A DNA stretch of 64,000 nucleotides from Heliomarina sp018223035 (GTDB lineage Bacteria; Pseudomonadota; Alphaproteobacteria; Rhodobacterales; Rhodobacteraceae), in assembly GCA_018223035.1 (NCBI GenBank), contig JAAEZD010000004.1, positions 186,001-250,000 on the forward strand, written 5' to 3'. The stretch's first letter is position 1; every line of letters begins with the position of its first letter. Below, one piece after another: positions 9,343-17,178 of the stretch. Below the pieces are notes generated by a model. The model ran no database searches and was not told the origin of the DNA. It was given only the letters and a program-made list of their open reading frames with translations. The translations under genes were made by a program, and so were the position numbers.

Positions 9343-11937
9343 GTGCAGAATAATCCGAACACCACGCTCATAACGGCGAAAGCCCCGGTCAATGTGTCGA
9401 CCCACGGGGGCCGTGCCAAATGTCTGCAGCGTCTGATCCGGCTTGAATTGCCGGTTCCGACCACGGTGGCGCTATCTTTCGATGCAGTTCGGCAGATCGC
9501 CGAAGGTTACCTGCCAGACGTTTCCGCTATCGTAGAGCAGTTCAACAAGGACACCCTGCTGTGTGTGCGCCCGTCCTCGGAGGATCCCGATTGGGGTGGT
9601 CCCGGCGCCGTTCTCAACATCGGCATGAACGAAATCCGCTATGCGCAGCTCAGCAACACGCTGGGCCATGATGCGGCGGCGGCCATATATTCAAGATTCG
9701 TGCAATCCTACGCGATCAACGTGGCGCGGCTTGATCCGGATGTCTTCGATGAAATTCCGAATGACGGCTCCGACAGCCTTCTCGCGATGCTCCAGGCCTA
9801 TGAAGAGGAAACCGACGAGCGTTTCCCGCAGGATCCGCGCGAACAGCTTGCCGCCGTTCTGGGCTCTATGGCGCGGGCGTGGGACGGCACATCGGCACGG
9901 CTGTTGCGACAGGCCAAGGGCGCGCCAGCTGACGCCGGGCTGGGACTGGTCGTACAGGAGATGATCCCCGGTTTCGGCAAGGGTGAATGTGGCTCAGGCG
10001 TGTTCCAGCTCGTGAATACCGTCACCGGCCTGCCGCAGATCACGGGCCGTTACCTGAGCCAGAGTCAGGGTAGGGAGGCGCTGGGGGCTGGAAGCGCGGC
10101 GCTTTACCTTGAAAAGGATGAACGGGGTCCCTCTCTCGAAGAACTGGCACCGCGCGCTTTCGAAGAACTCAAGGAAGATGCGGCGCTGATGCGCGTCAAG
10201 CTGCGCGAAGAAATGCAGATCGAATTCGTGATCGGCAACGGTAAGGTGCATATCCTCGATGGCGTTCGGGTGCCGAGGTCCTCGCGCGCGACGGTTCGGA
10301 TCGCGGTCCGGCTGGCGCAGGACGGTATCATCACCCCGCAGGAAGCGCTGATGCGGGTAGAACCGAACAACCTCACCGAACTTTTGCACCGGCAGGTCAA
10401 TCCGGAATCAAAACGCGACGTATTGGGCAGCGGGATCGCGGCCAGCCCCGGTGCCGCCACAGGACGGATCGTGTTCAACTCAGCCGACGCGCAGGCAAGC
10501 GCCTCGCGGCGGGAACCCTGCGTGCTGGTCAGACGGGAGACCTCGCCGGAAGACGTGCGCGGCATGCATGCGGCGGCGGCGGTTCTGACCGAAAAGGGCG
10601 GCATCACCAGTCACGCGGCGGTCATCGGGCGCGGCCTCGGCCTGCCTTGCATCGTCGGCGCTTCGGCCATGCGGTTCGACACCAAGAACCAGACCATCAC
10701 CGCCTCGGACGGGCGCGTTCTCAAGGCAGGCGATGTTATCACGATCGACGGCTCGTCAGGCGAAGTGCTCGCCGGCGCGCCGGAGATGCTCGAAGCAGCG
10801 CTGGACGATGCCTTTCAGAGCCTGATGGCCTGGGCCGATGCGGAACGCGACATAGGCATCAGGGCGAATGCCGACACGCCCGAAGACGCACAGACCGCCC
10901 GGAATTTCGATGCGCAGGGGATCGGCCTCTGCCGGACCGAGCATATGTTCTTTGATCCTGCGCGTCTTATCGTCATGCGGGAGATGATCTTTGCCGAAAC
11001 GAGCGAGGGCCGGGCCGCCGTTCTTGCCCGACTGCTCCCAATGCAACGCGATGATTTCACGCAGCTTTTCAGGATCATGGAGGGCAGGCCGGTCTGTATC
11101 CGACTGTTCGATCCGCCGCTGCACGAATTCCTGCCGACCTCTCGCGCTGGCCAGCGCGAGCTTGCCGAGGCGCTGGATATTCCGGTGAGCGATGTAACCC
11201 GTCGCGTTGACGAGATGGGGGAGTACAACCCGATGCTGGGCCTGCGCGGCGTCCGTCTTGGGGTCACCGTGCCGGAAATCTACGATATGCAGGCGCGTGC
11301 GATTTTCGAAGCGACCTTGGAGGCCAGCGACAAGGGCGACCCGGTTGTGCCCGAGATCATGATCCCGCTGGTTTCTGCCCGGCGCGAGGTCGAGCTCGTC
11401 AAGGCGCGCCTCGATGCCGTCGCGAGCGCTGTGCGCAGCGAGCGCGGGCGCGATTTCGACTATCGGCTTGGTGTAATGGTCGAAACGCCCCGGGCGGCGC
11501 TCCGGGCGAATGAGATTGCGCCTCACAGCGCGTTTCTAAGTTTCGGCACCAACGACCTTACCCAGATGACTTATGGTCTGTCGCGCGACGACGCCGGTCG
11601 GTTCATGTCTGCTTACATCCAGAAAGGCGTCTTTCCCGAGGATCCGTTCCACGTGCTCGATCAGGATGGCGTCGGCGAATTGCTCAAGCTTGGGGCCGAG
11701 CGCGGCAGGATTGGAAACCCGGGAATCACCCTGTCGATTTGCGGTGAACACGGCGGGAATCCCGAATCAATCGCCTTTTGTCGCGAAGCTGGATTCGACT
11801 ATGTTTCATGTTCACCATTCCGGGTTCCGGTGGCCAGACTCGCGGCGGCGCAACTGGCAATAAACCACAAGATGGGCGATCAGAAATCATCGCTGGCCCA
11901 GATGTTGTGGAAGTGGCGCGCACGTAACAGAAAGTAA
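9343..11937 (+). CDS. ppdK: Pyruvate, phosphate dikinase-type enzyme (GTG start)
   Basis: 864 residues. Interconverts pyruvate, ATP and phosphate with PEP, AMP and pyrophosphate. The N-terminal nucleotide-binding part opens with THGGRAKCLQRLIRLELPVP and is divergent from textbook PPDK (GGPGAVLNIG where GMMDTVLNLG is usual). The swivelling phosphohistidine domain is clear (GGITSHAAVIGRGLGLPC, His near residue 424). The C-terminal PEP-binding barrel shows CRTEHMFFDPARLIVMREMI, GTNDLTQMTYG and YVSCSPFRVPVARLAAAQ. The GTG start is preceded by AAAAAGGTG. With pyruvate carboxylase and lactate dehydrogenase in this window it fits pyruvate/PEP anaplerosis. A PEP synthase-like preference cannot be excluded because the ATP-grasp half is atypical. 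Confidence 0.88.
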   Translation: MQNNPNTTLITAKAPVNVSTHGGRAKCLQRLIRLELPVPTTVALSFDAVRQIAEGYLPDVSAIVEQFNKDTLLCVRPSSEDPDWGGPGAVLNIGMNEIRYAQLSNTLGHDAAAAIYSRFVQSYAINVARLDPDVFDEIPNDGSDSLLAMLQAYEEETDERFPQDPREQLAAVLGSMARAWDGTSARLLRQAKGAPADAGLGLVVQEMIPGFGKGECGSGVFQLVNTVTGLPQITGRYLSQSQGREALGAGSAALYLEKDERGPSLEELAPRAFEELKEDAALMRVKLREEMQIEFVIGNGKVHILDGVRVPRSSRATVRIAVRLAQDGIITPQEALMRVEPNNLTELLHRQVNPESKRDVLGSGIAASPGAATGRIVFNSADAQASASRREPCVLVRRETSPEDVRGMHAAAAVLTEKGGITSHAAVIGRGLGLPCIVGASAMRFDTKNQTITASDGRVLKAGDVITIDGSSGEVLAGAPEMLEAALDDAFQSLMAWADAERDIGIRANADTPEDAQTARNFDAQGIGLCRTEHMFFDPARLIVMREMIFAETSEGRAAVLARLLPMQRDDFTQLFRIMEGRPVCIRLFDPPLHEFLPTSRAGQRELAEALDIPVSDVTRRVDEMGEYNPMLGLRGVRLGVTVPEIYDMQARAIFEATLEASDKGDPVVPEIMIPLVSARREVELVKARLDAVASAVRSERGRDFDYRLGVMVETPRAALRANEIAPHSAFLSFGTNDLTQMTYGLSRDDAGRFMSAYIQKGVFPEDPFHVLDQDGVGELLKLGAERGRIGNPGITLSICGEHGGNPESIAFCREAGFDYVSCSPFRVPVARLAAAQLAINHKMGDQKSSLAQMLWKWRARNRK

Positions 11938-12065
11938 ATAACGCCATTTAGGCGAAAGAATGCTTGCTTTTTGTCAAAAACTGGACCTTATCGCCCGTCT
12001 CGGCTAAATCGTCCCTTGGACTATACGCCGAGGGATCCTTAACGGATCGTTCCCAGGGGGATAGA

Positions 12066-12707
12066 ATGAAGAGTTTTTTTGTCGCGGCCGCCGTGTTTCT
12101 GGCCGCATTTCACACGGCTGCTGCCAGGGCCGATACTGATCTCACGGATCTGTTCCAGAAAGAACAGATCGCGTTGAAAAATGTTCCTGGCCGCCATCTC
12201 AAATCTCTTCTGACACGCGGCGATGTCCGCGCCAAGCCGCGACCGCAATCGGTGAAATATACCCGGTCATGGATCGACTCGCAGCCAAAGGCGAAAGGTG
12301 ATGATCAGTGGCGTTGCCTTGCCGAAGCGCTGTACTTCGAAGCTCGGGGCGAAACCATCAAGGGTCAGTTTGCCGTCGCCGAGGTTATCCTCAACCGCGT
12401 CAAAAGCGCCCGGTTCCCCTCGACCCTCTGCGGTGTCATCAAGCAAGGTACAGGTCGACGCTTCCAGTGCCAGTTCACCTATACCTGCGACGGCCACAAG
12501 GATACGATTGCCGAACGCAGCGCCTATGAGCGCGTGTCCAAGGTTGCGCGGGCCGTGCTTGACGGCGCGGCAGGTGGCCTGACCGGCGGGGCGACCCACT
12601 ACCACACCACCGCCGTGAACCCAAGCTGGTCCCGTGTCTACAAACAGACCGCGCGCATCGGGGTGCATATCTTCTACCGGCACAATTACCGCACCGCGAG
12701 CAACTGA
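12066..12707 (+). CDS. Secreted SleB-type cell wall hydrolase
   Basis: 213 residues. A signal peptide (MKSFFVAAAVFLAAFHTAAARA) is followed by a linker and a hydrolase_2/SleB domain from about residue 78 (CLAEALYFEARGE, the catalytic Glu segment, then VAEVILNRVKSARFPSTLCG and the C-terminal ATHYHTTAVNPSWS). It likely cleaves peptidoglycan in the periplasm. The ATG at 12066 was chosen because it starts the signal peptide and has CAGGGGG just upstream; the frame extends further 5' without signal-like sequence. It stands between ppdK and folB on the same strand with gaps above 110 bases on both sides. Confidence 0.9.
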   Translation: MKSFFVAAAVFLAAFHTAAARADTDLTDLFQKEQIALKNVPGRHLKSLLTRGDVRAKPRPQSVKYTRSWIDSQPKAKGDDQWRCLAEALYFEARGETIKGQFAVAEVILNRVKSARFPSTLCGVIKQGTGRRFQCQFTYTCDGHKDTIAERSAYERVSKVARAVLDGAAGGLTGGATHYHTTAVNPSWSRVYKQTARIGVHIFYRHNYRTASN

Positions 12708-12819
12708 CCTCACGGGAAAAACGCCGTTTTCGGGTGCTGGTACGGCGGAGGTGGGTCTGTTAAATGCCGCCGCGTGGTCTATATCGCCACTGAATGAAGC
12801 GACCGAAGGCAGCCCCCAA

Positions 12820-13740
12820 ATGAATTCCGATATCCGCCTTGCCTTCGCACATCCCACCGAGCGCGCCGAGGCAACAGCCGAAGATCGGCCGTTGGACCGG
12901 ATTTCCCTGCGAGACCATCTGGTCGATGTCGAGATCGGGGCATTTCAGGCCGAACGCGGCCGCACCCAGCGCATCCGGTTCAACGTGGTCGTCGAAGTGC
13001 AGCCGCTGACCGGCCCGATCGATGACGATGTCGATCGCATCCTCAGCTATGATCGCGTGACCGAAGCCATCGCAGCGGAACTTTCCGAAGAGCGTCTGAA
13101 CCTGCTCGAAACACTTGCCGAACGCGTGGCCGAACGCATCCTGCTTGAACCTCAGGCCGTACGTGTTTTTGTCCGTGTGGAAAAGCTCGACCGGGGTCCG
13201 GGGGCTCTTGGTGTTGAAATCGTGCGCGCCCAGGATGGCCATGCACCGGATGCGACGGCGTTCGAACGTCCGCATCCCCGTCTGGTTTACCTCTCCAACG
13301 GGGCAATCGCGTCAGAGCATCTGTCGGGCTGGATCGATCAACTGACCGCGACGTCTGGTCCGCTCATCCTCTGTGTCGGCGCGCCCGAGGCAGAGGCACC
13401 GCAGACAGGTCACCGGATGACTCAGCGTCGCATTGATCTGCTGTCCATCGAGCAGAACGCCTGGGTTCTGGCCGCGCGTGATCCGCGTTGCGTTGTGGTG
13501 TCCACACGGACCGAACTCGACTGGGCGATGAAAAACGGGCAGATCTCTGTCTGGGCCCCGTCGAAAATCGTTCTCGACGCGGTGGATGACCCCTCTGCCC
13601 AACCGGGCGATGCCGTGGCGCTTGCCGCGTGGTTTGCGCGCACTTTCGAGGCCGAGGAAATGCTGGTGATCGGGGGCGAGTTGCCCATCAATCCCGACGT
13701 TCCCTTGCGCCAGTGCAGGATTGATCGGGAATTGCTGTGA
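12820..13740 (+). CDS. folB: Dihydroneopterin aldolase with extra C-terminal domain
   Basis: 306 residues, about 2.5 times the usual FolB length. Residues about 25-140 are the aldolase: ISLRDHLVDVEIGAFQAERG (catalytic Glu region), LSYDRV, and VRVEKLDRGPGALGVEI with the conserved lysine. It makes 6-hydroxymethyl-dihydropterin in folate synthesis. Residues about 150-306 form a second domain (LVYLSNGAIASEHLSGWIDQ, WVLAARDPRCVVV, ISVWAPSKIVLDA, EEMLVIGGELP) that looks like a degenerate amino-acid-kinase fold. The ATG at 12820 gives a sensible N-terminus. It overlaps folP by 4 bases (GTGA). Confidence 0.88.
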   Translation: MNSDIRLAFAHPTERAEATAEDRPLDRISLRDHLVDVEIGAFQAERGRTQRIRFNVVVEVQPLTGPIDDDVDRILSYDRVTEAIAAELSEERLNLLETLAERVAERILLEPQAVRVFVRVEKLDRGPGALGVEIVRAQDGHAPDATAFERPHPRLVYLSNGAIASEHLSGWIDQLTATSGPLILCVGAPEAEAPQTGHRMTQRRIDLLSIEQNAWVLAARDPRCVVVSTRTELDWAMKNGQISVWAPSKIVLDAVDDPSAQPGDAVALAAWFARTFEAEEMLVIGGELPINPDVPLRQCRIDRELL

Positions 13741-14735
13741 CCGTTCGTTATCGCCCGCTTGTCCAACAGGACAATCTCCGCCCGCCCGAAGCCGTTGCAC
13801 TGCATGGCGGCCCTCTCTGGTTCGCCTCGGTCGAGGTTCTGGAACGTGGCGCTCCGGGCCATCTGATACCGGCAGAAAAGGCGCCGCATGACGTGCTCAC
13901 CCGGCTAAGCACGGCGCATCTGCCGATTGCCGGGCTCGACCTGACGCAGCCGCAAGTGATGGGCATTCTGAACGTGACGCCCGACAGTTTCTCGGACGGG
14001 GGCAGGCATGTGAAGCCGCAGGTCGCCGTGCAATCGGCGCTCGCAATGGTGGCTGCAGGGGCGACGATCATCGACATCGGCGGTGAATCGACGCGACCCG
14101 GTTCGGAAACCGTGCCTGATGAAGAAGAGATTGCCCGCACCGCGCCGGTTATCGCTGCCATTCGTGCGCATAGCGATGTGTCGATTTCCATAGATACGCG
14201 CAAGCTCGCCGTGGCCCGCGCCGCAGTCGAGGCTGGCGCGACGCTGATCAATGACGTCAGCGGTTTCGAATATGATTCCGAACTTGCGCCGTACTGCGTG
14301 GAACACGGTCTGCCGGTCTGCATCATGCATGCGCAGGGCGATCCGGCCACCATGCAGATGGCACCGCGTTACGATGATGTGCTGCTGGACGTGTACGATT
14401 TCCTCGAAGCCGCCGTTCACCGGCTTGAAGAGGCGGGCATGCCGCGTGGCGCAATGCTGGTCGATCCGGGCATCGGGTTCGGAAAGTCCAAGGATCACAA
14501 TCTGACTATTTTGCGTAACCTGAGCCTGTTTCACGGTCTGGGCTGCGGCGTGCTTTTGGGCGTGTCTCGCAAGAAGTTCATCGGTACCATAGGCGAAGAA
14601 CCGGTGGCGGATCGCCGGGTGGCCGGTTCCATCGCCGTCGGGCTTGCGGGGCTGGCGCAGGGTGTGCAAATCCTGCGGGTTCACGATGTGCCGGAAACGG
14701 TGCAGGCGGTCAGGCTCTGGAATGCGGTGAGGTAG
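13737..14735 (+). CDS. folP: Dihydropteroate synthase
   Basis: 332 residues. Condenses hydroxymethyl-dihydropterin pyrophosphate with p-aminobenzoate; target of sulfonamides. Signatures are VMGILNVTPDSFSDGG, IIDIGGESTRPGS, LINDVSG and SRKKFIGTIGEEPVADR. The GTG start overlaps the folB stop, so translation is coupled. About 70 residues precede the TIM barrel, a longer N-terminus than in E. coli FolP. No folK lies in the cluster. glmM follows after 5 bases. Confidence 0.96.
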   Translation: MTVRYRPLVQQDNLRPPEAVALHGGPLWFASVEVLERGAPGHLIPAEKAPHDVLTRLSTAHLPIAGLDLTQPQVMGILNVTPDSFSDGGRHVKPQVAVQSALAMVAAGATIIDIGGESTRPGSETVPDEEEIARTAPVIAAIRAHSDVSISIDTRKLAVARAAVEAGATLINDVSGFEYDSELAPYCVEHGLPVCIMHAQGDPATMQMAPRYDDVLLDVYDFLEAAVHRLEEAGMPRGAMLVDPGIGFGKSKDHNLTILRNLSLFHGLGCGVLLGVSRKKFIGTIGEEPVADRRVAGSIAVGLAGLAQGVQILRVHDVPETVQAVRLWNAVR

Positions 14736-14740
14736 ACGAT

Positions 14741-16087
14741 ATGCGCAAACTCTTTGGAACCGATGGTGTACGCGGTCGCGCGAACACGCATCCGATGACA
14801 GCCGAGATGGCGCTTCGGATCGGTGCGGCGGTGGGACGCTATTTCCAGCGCGAGTCGGGCGGCGTGCATCGTGTGGTCATTGGCAAGGATACACGGCTGT
14901 CAGGCTACATGTTTGAAAACGCGCTGACCGCCGGGCTGACGTCTACGGGGATGAGCGTGCTGCTGCTGGGGCCGGTGCCCACACCGGCGGTCGGTCTGAT
15001 GACCCGTTCCATGAGGGCCGATCTGGGTGTCATGATCTCGGCCAGCCACAACCCGGCCGAAGATAACGGAATCAAGTTCTTTGGCCCGGACGGGTTCAAA
15101 CTCTCCGACGCCGCGGAAACCGAGATCGAGGCGCTGATCGAATCCGGAGTAGAGCCGGAAACTGCCGAGAACATCGGCCGCGCCAAACGTATCGACGACG
15201 CGCGTTTCCGCTATGGCGAGCGGGTCAAAGCCTCTCTGCCCCGCGATCTGCGGCTCGATGGGCTGCGGGTGGTGGTGGATTGCGCGAACGGTGCCGCCCA
15301 CCGCACCGCGCCCGAAATCCTCTGGGAACTGGGTGCGGATGTGATTCCGATGGGGGTCACGCCGAACGGGTCGAACATCAACCGCGGCTGCGGCTCGACC
15401 CAGCCCATGGCGGCGGCTGAAATGGTTGTCGCGCAGGGTGCGGATGTGGGTATCTGTCTCGACGGGGACGCTGACCGCGTCATCATGATCGACGAAAACG
15501 GCGTCTTTGCCGATGGCGACCAGTTCATGGCTTTGCTCGCGTCGCGCTGGGCGGCGGACGGGCAGCTCAAGGGCGATGCGCTGGTGGCAACCGTCATGTC
15601 TAACCTCGGGCTGGAACGCTTCCTGCAAGGGCAGGGGCTGCGGCTTGAGCGAACCGCAGTCGGTGACCGCTACGTGGTGGAAAGGATGCGAGAAGGCGGG
15701 TTCAACCTCGGCGGTGAACAGTCGGGCCATATCGTGATGAGCGATTATGCCACAACGGGCGACGGTCTCATGGCGAGCCTGCATTTCCTGTCGGAAATGG
15801 TGCGGTCAGGCCTGCCTGCAAGCGCGCTGGCACGGCAGTTCGACCCGGTGCCGCAACTGCTCAAGAACATCCGCTATGAGCAGGGCCAGTCTCCGCTGGA
15901 TGCCGAAAGCGTCAAGGCGGCGATCCGCGAGGCGGAGTCGCAATTATCGGGCAAGGGCCGTCTCTTGATCCGCCGTTCCGGGACCGAACCGCTGATCCGC
16001 GTCATGGCCGAGTGCGAGGACGAGGCGCTGATGACCTCGGCCGTCGATTCCGTCTTGCTGGCGATACAGGGCGTCGTGACTGCCTGA
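14741..16087 (+). CDS. glmM: Phosphoglucosamine mutase
   Basis: 448 residues. Converts glucosamine-6-phosphate to glucosamine-1-phosphate for UDP-GlcNAc, peptidoglycan and LPS. The start MRKLFGTDGVRGRAN, the phosphoserine loop (ISASHNPAEDNGIKFFG), the metal loop (CLDGDADRVIMID) and RRSGTEPLIRVMAE are all present. It is the last gene of a folB-folP-glmM run and is followed directly by an intrinsic terminator. Pairing of folP and glmM is common in many bacteria. Confidence 0.97.
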   Translation: MRKLFGTDGVRGRANTHPMTAEMALRIGAAVGRYFQRESGGVHRVVIGKDTRLSGYMFENALTAGLTSTGMSVLLLGPVPTPAVGLMTRSMRADLGVMISASHNPAEDNGIKFFGPDGFKLSDAAETEIEALIESGVEPETAENIGRAKRIDDARFRYGERVKASLPRDLRLDGLRVVVDCANGAAHRTAPEILWELGADVIPMGVTPNGSNINRGCGSTQPMAAAEMVVAQGADVGICLDGDADRVIMIDENGVFADGDQFMALLASRWAADGQLKGDALVATVMSNLGLERFLQGQGLRLERTAVGDRYVVERMREGGFNLGGEQSGHIVMSDYATTGDGLMASLHFLSEMVRSGLPASALARQFDPVPQLLKNIRYEQGQSPLDAESVKAAIREAESQLSGKGRLLIRRSGTEPLIRVMAECEDEALMTSAVDSVLLAIQGVVTA

Positions 16088-16116
16088 GCCGCAATCAGAA
16101 AACCTGCAGTAGAAAC

Positions 16117-16149
16117 AAAACCGCCTGAACGCTTCTCGGGCGGTTTTTT
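16117..16149 (+). terminator. Intrinsic terminator of folB-folP-glmM
   Basis: Stem aaaaccgcc / ggcggtttt with a 13-base loop, ending in a T-run, 29 bases after the glmM stop. Confidence 0.9.
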
Positions 16150-16192
16150 CATGCGCGCTAGAAAAAATCATTTCCAAGGTGCTGAAAACACA

Positions 16193-16214
16193 AAGGCCGC
16201 CCGAAGGCGGCCTT
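16193..16214 (-). terminator. Terminator-like hairpin after tRNA-Gly
   Basis: A perfect 9-bp stem (aaggccgcc / ggcggcctt) with a 4-base loop. Read on the minus strand it is followed by tgtgttttc and lies 31 bases downstream of the tRNA-Gly 3' end. Confidence 0.75.
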
Positions 16215-16245
16215 GTCACACTAACCGTGGGTAATCCGGTTATAT

Positions 16246-16320
16246 TGGAGCGGGCGAGGCGATTCGAACGCCCGACCCTAACCTTGGCAAGGTTATGCTC
16301 TACCCCTGAGCTACGCCCGC
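16246..16320 (-). tRNA. tRNA-Gly (anticodon GCC)
   Basis: On the minus strand the sequence folds as a 75-base cloverleaf. The acceptor stem is gcgggcg / cgcccgc, the D-arm is gctcaggggtagagc, the anticodon arm is aaccttgccaaggtt with GCC at the tip, and the T-arm contains gttcgaatc. CCA is encoded at the 3' end. A strong hairpin follows it. Confidence 0.96.
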
Positions 16321-16464
16321 TTCCTTGTGTAGCGGGGATGTATAAATAACCGCCGGGGTCTGCAAGAGGAAAAACGACGCTTTTCGATTTTTTTGTCAGG
16401 CGGCGACGGAAAGTGCCGAATGCTGCGTTACACCACCCAAAGAACCCAACCGGAGTAACGGGAG

Positions 16465-16536
16465 ATGAAGTACCTTCAGACGATCAAGATCGCGATTCTG
16501 GGTGCTGCGATTTTCGTAGCCCTCCTGATTTCGTAA
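16465..16536 (+). CDS. Candidate 23-residue transmembrane peptide
   Basis: An ATG with a Shine-Dalgarno-like CGGAG 9 bases upstream opens a 23-codon frame: the start MKYLQTIKIAI is basic and is followed by LGAAIFVALLIS, all hydrophobic, giving a single membrane-spanning helix with a positive N-terminus. It lies in the gap between tRNA-Gly and the DUF1697 gene, both on the other strand. Nothing in the sequence names a function. Composition and ribosome-binding site argue that it is translated, but chance cannot be excluded at this length. Confidence 0.5.
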   Translation: MKYLQTIKIAILGAAIFVALLIS

Positions 16537-16623
16537 TCCCAGCGCCTTGTCTTCGAAATGTGGCGGGCATCAATCGTCCGCTATCGTAATGGATGTAAGG
16601 CAAGCCGAGGCGACGCTGCCCGC

Positions 16624-17151
16624 CTAGCAAGACAAGTCTGCAATCTTCCGGCATGTGCGCAGGTTTCGACCGGTTGCGGTGCTGCCCAATGCGCTTTCCA
16701 TCTTGGCGGCAAGTTTCGACCGTCCAAAGCCATCCGGCGTGTAAAAATACGCGATGTTGGCGTTTATCCTCAGTTCTTCCGACTGCGCTCTGAAGTTGCC
16801 AATGATTTCCTGATCAAGCCAAATTTCGCTGTCGGGAAAGAACAGATGCACCTGCCGGTTGTCCTCAGGCTCAAAAGGGCAGGCGTCCAGCGCCTCTCCA
16901 AAGCTGGCCGAGGTCAGGACTATCACCGACAGGTTTAACCCAAACGCGCGCTCCAGAGCGTCGGTCATCTGGTTGGCAAGAAAGCGGGGCGAAAACTCCG
17001 AGCGAAACAGCAGGTTGCCCGAGGCCAGAACCGTCCGCACCCCGGACCATCCTAGCCTTTCCGCCAGACCGCGCAGATCCGCCATTTTGAGGTTGTTCGC
17101 CCCGCCAACGTTTATGCCCCGCAGCAGGGCGACACGGTCCGTCATCTCCAC
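16624..17151 (-). CDS. DUF1697 family protein
   Basis: 175 residues, normal for the family. The start MTDRVALLRGINVGGANNLK and VRTVLASGNLLFRSE are typical. A soluble cytoplasmic protein of unknown function. Its start lies 27 bases downstream of the pyruvate carboxylase stop on the same strand, so it may be co-transcribed with pyc. Translation may begin at the first ATG or at the second one two codons later. Confidence 0.88.
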   Translation of the reverse strand: MEMTDRVALLRGINVGGANNLKMADLRGLAERLGWSGVRTVLASGNLLFRSEFSPRFLANQMTDALERAFGLNLSVIVLTSASFGEALDACPFEPEDNRQVHLFFPDSEIWLDQEIIGNFRAQSEELRINANIAYFYTPDGFGRSKLAAKMESALGSTATGRNLRTCRKIADLSC

Positions 17152-17178
17152 GCCTCGGCAGAAGGACGGACCATCGCT

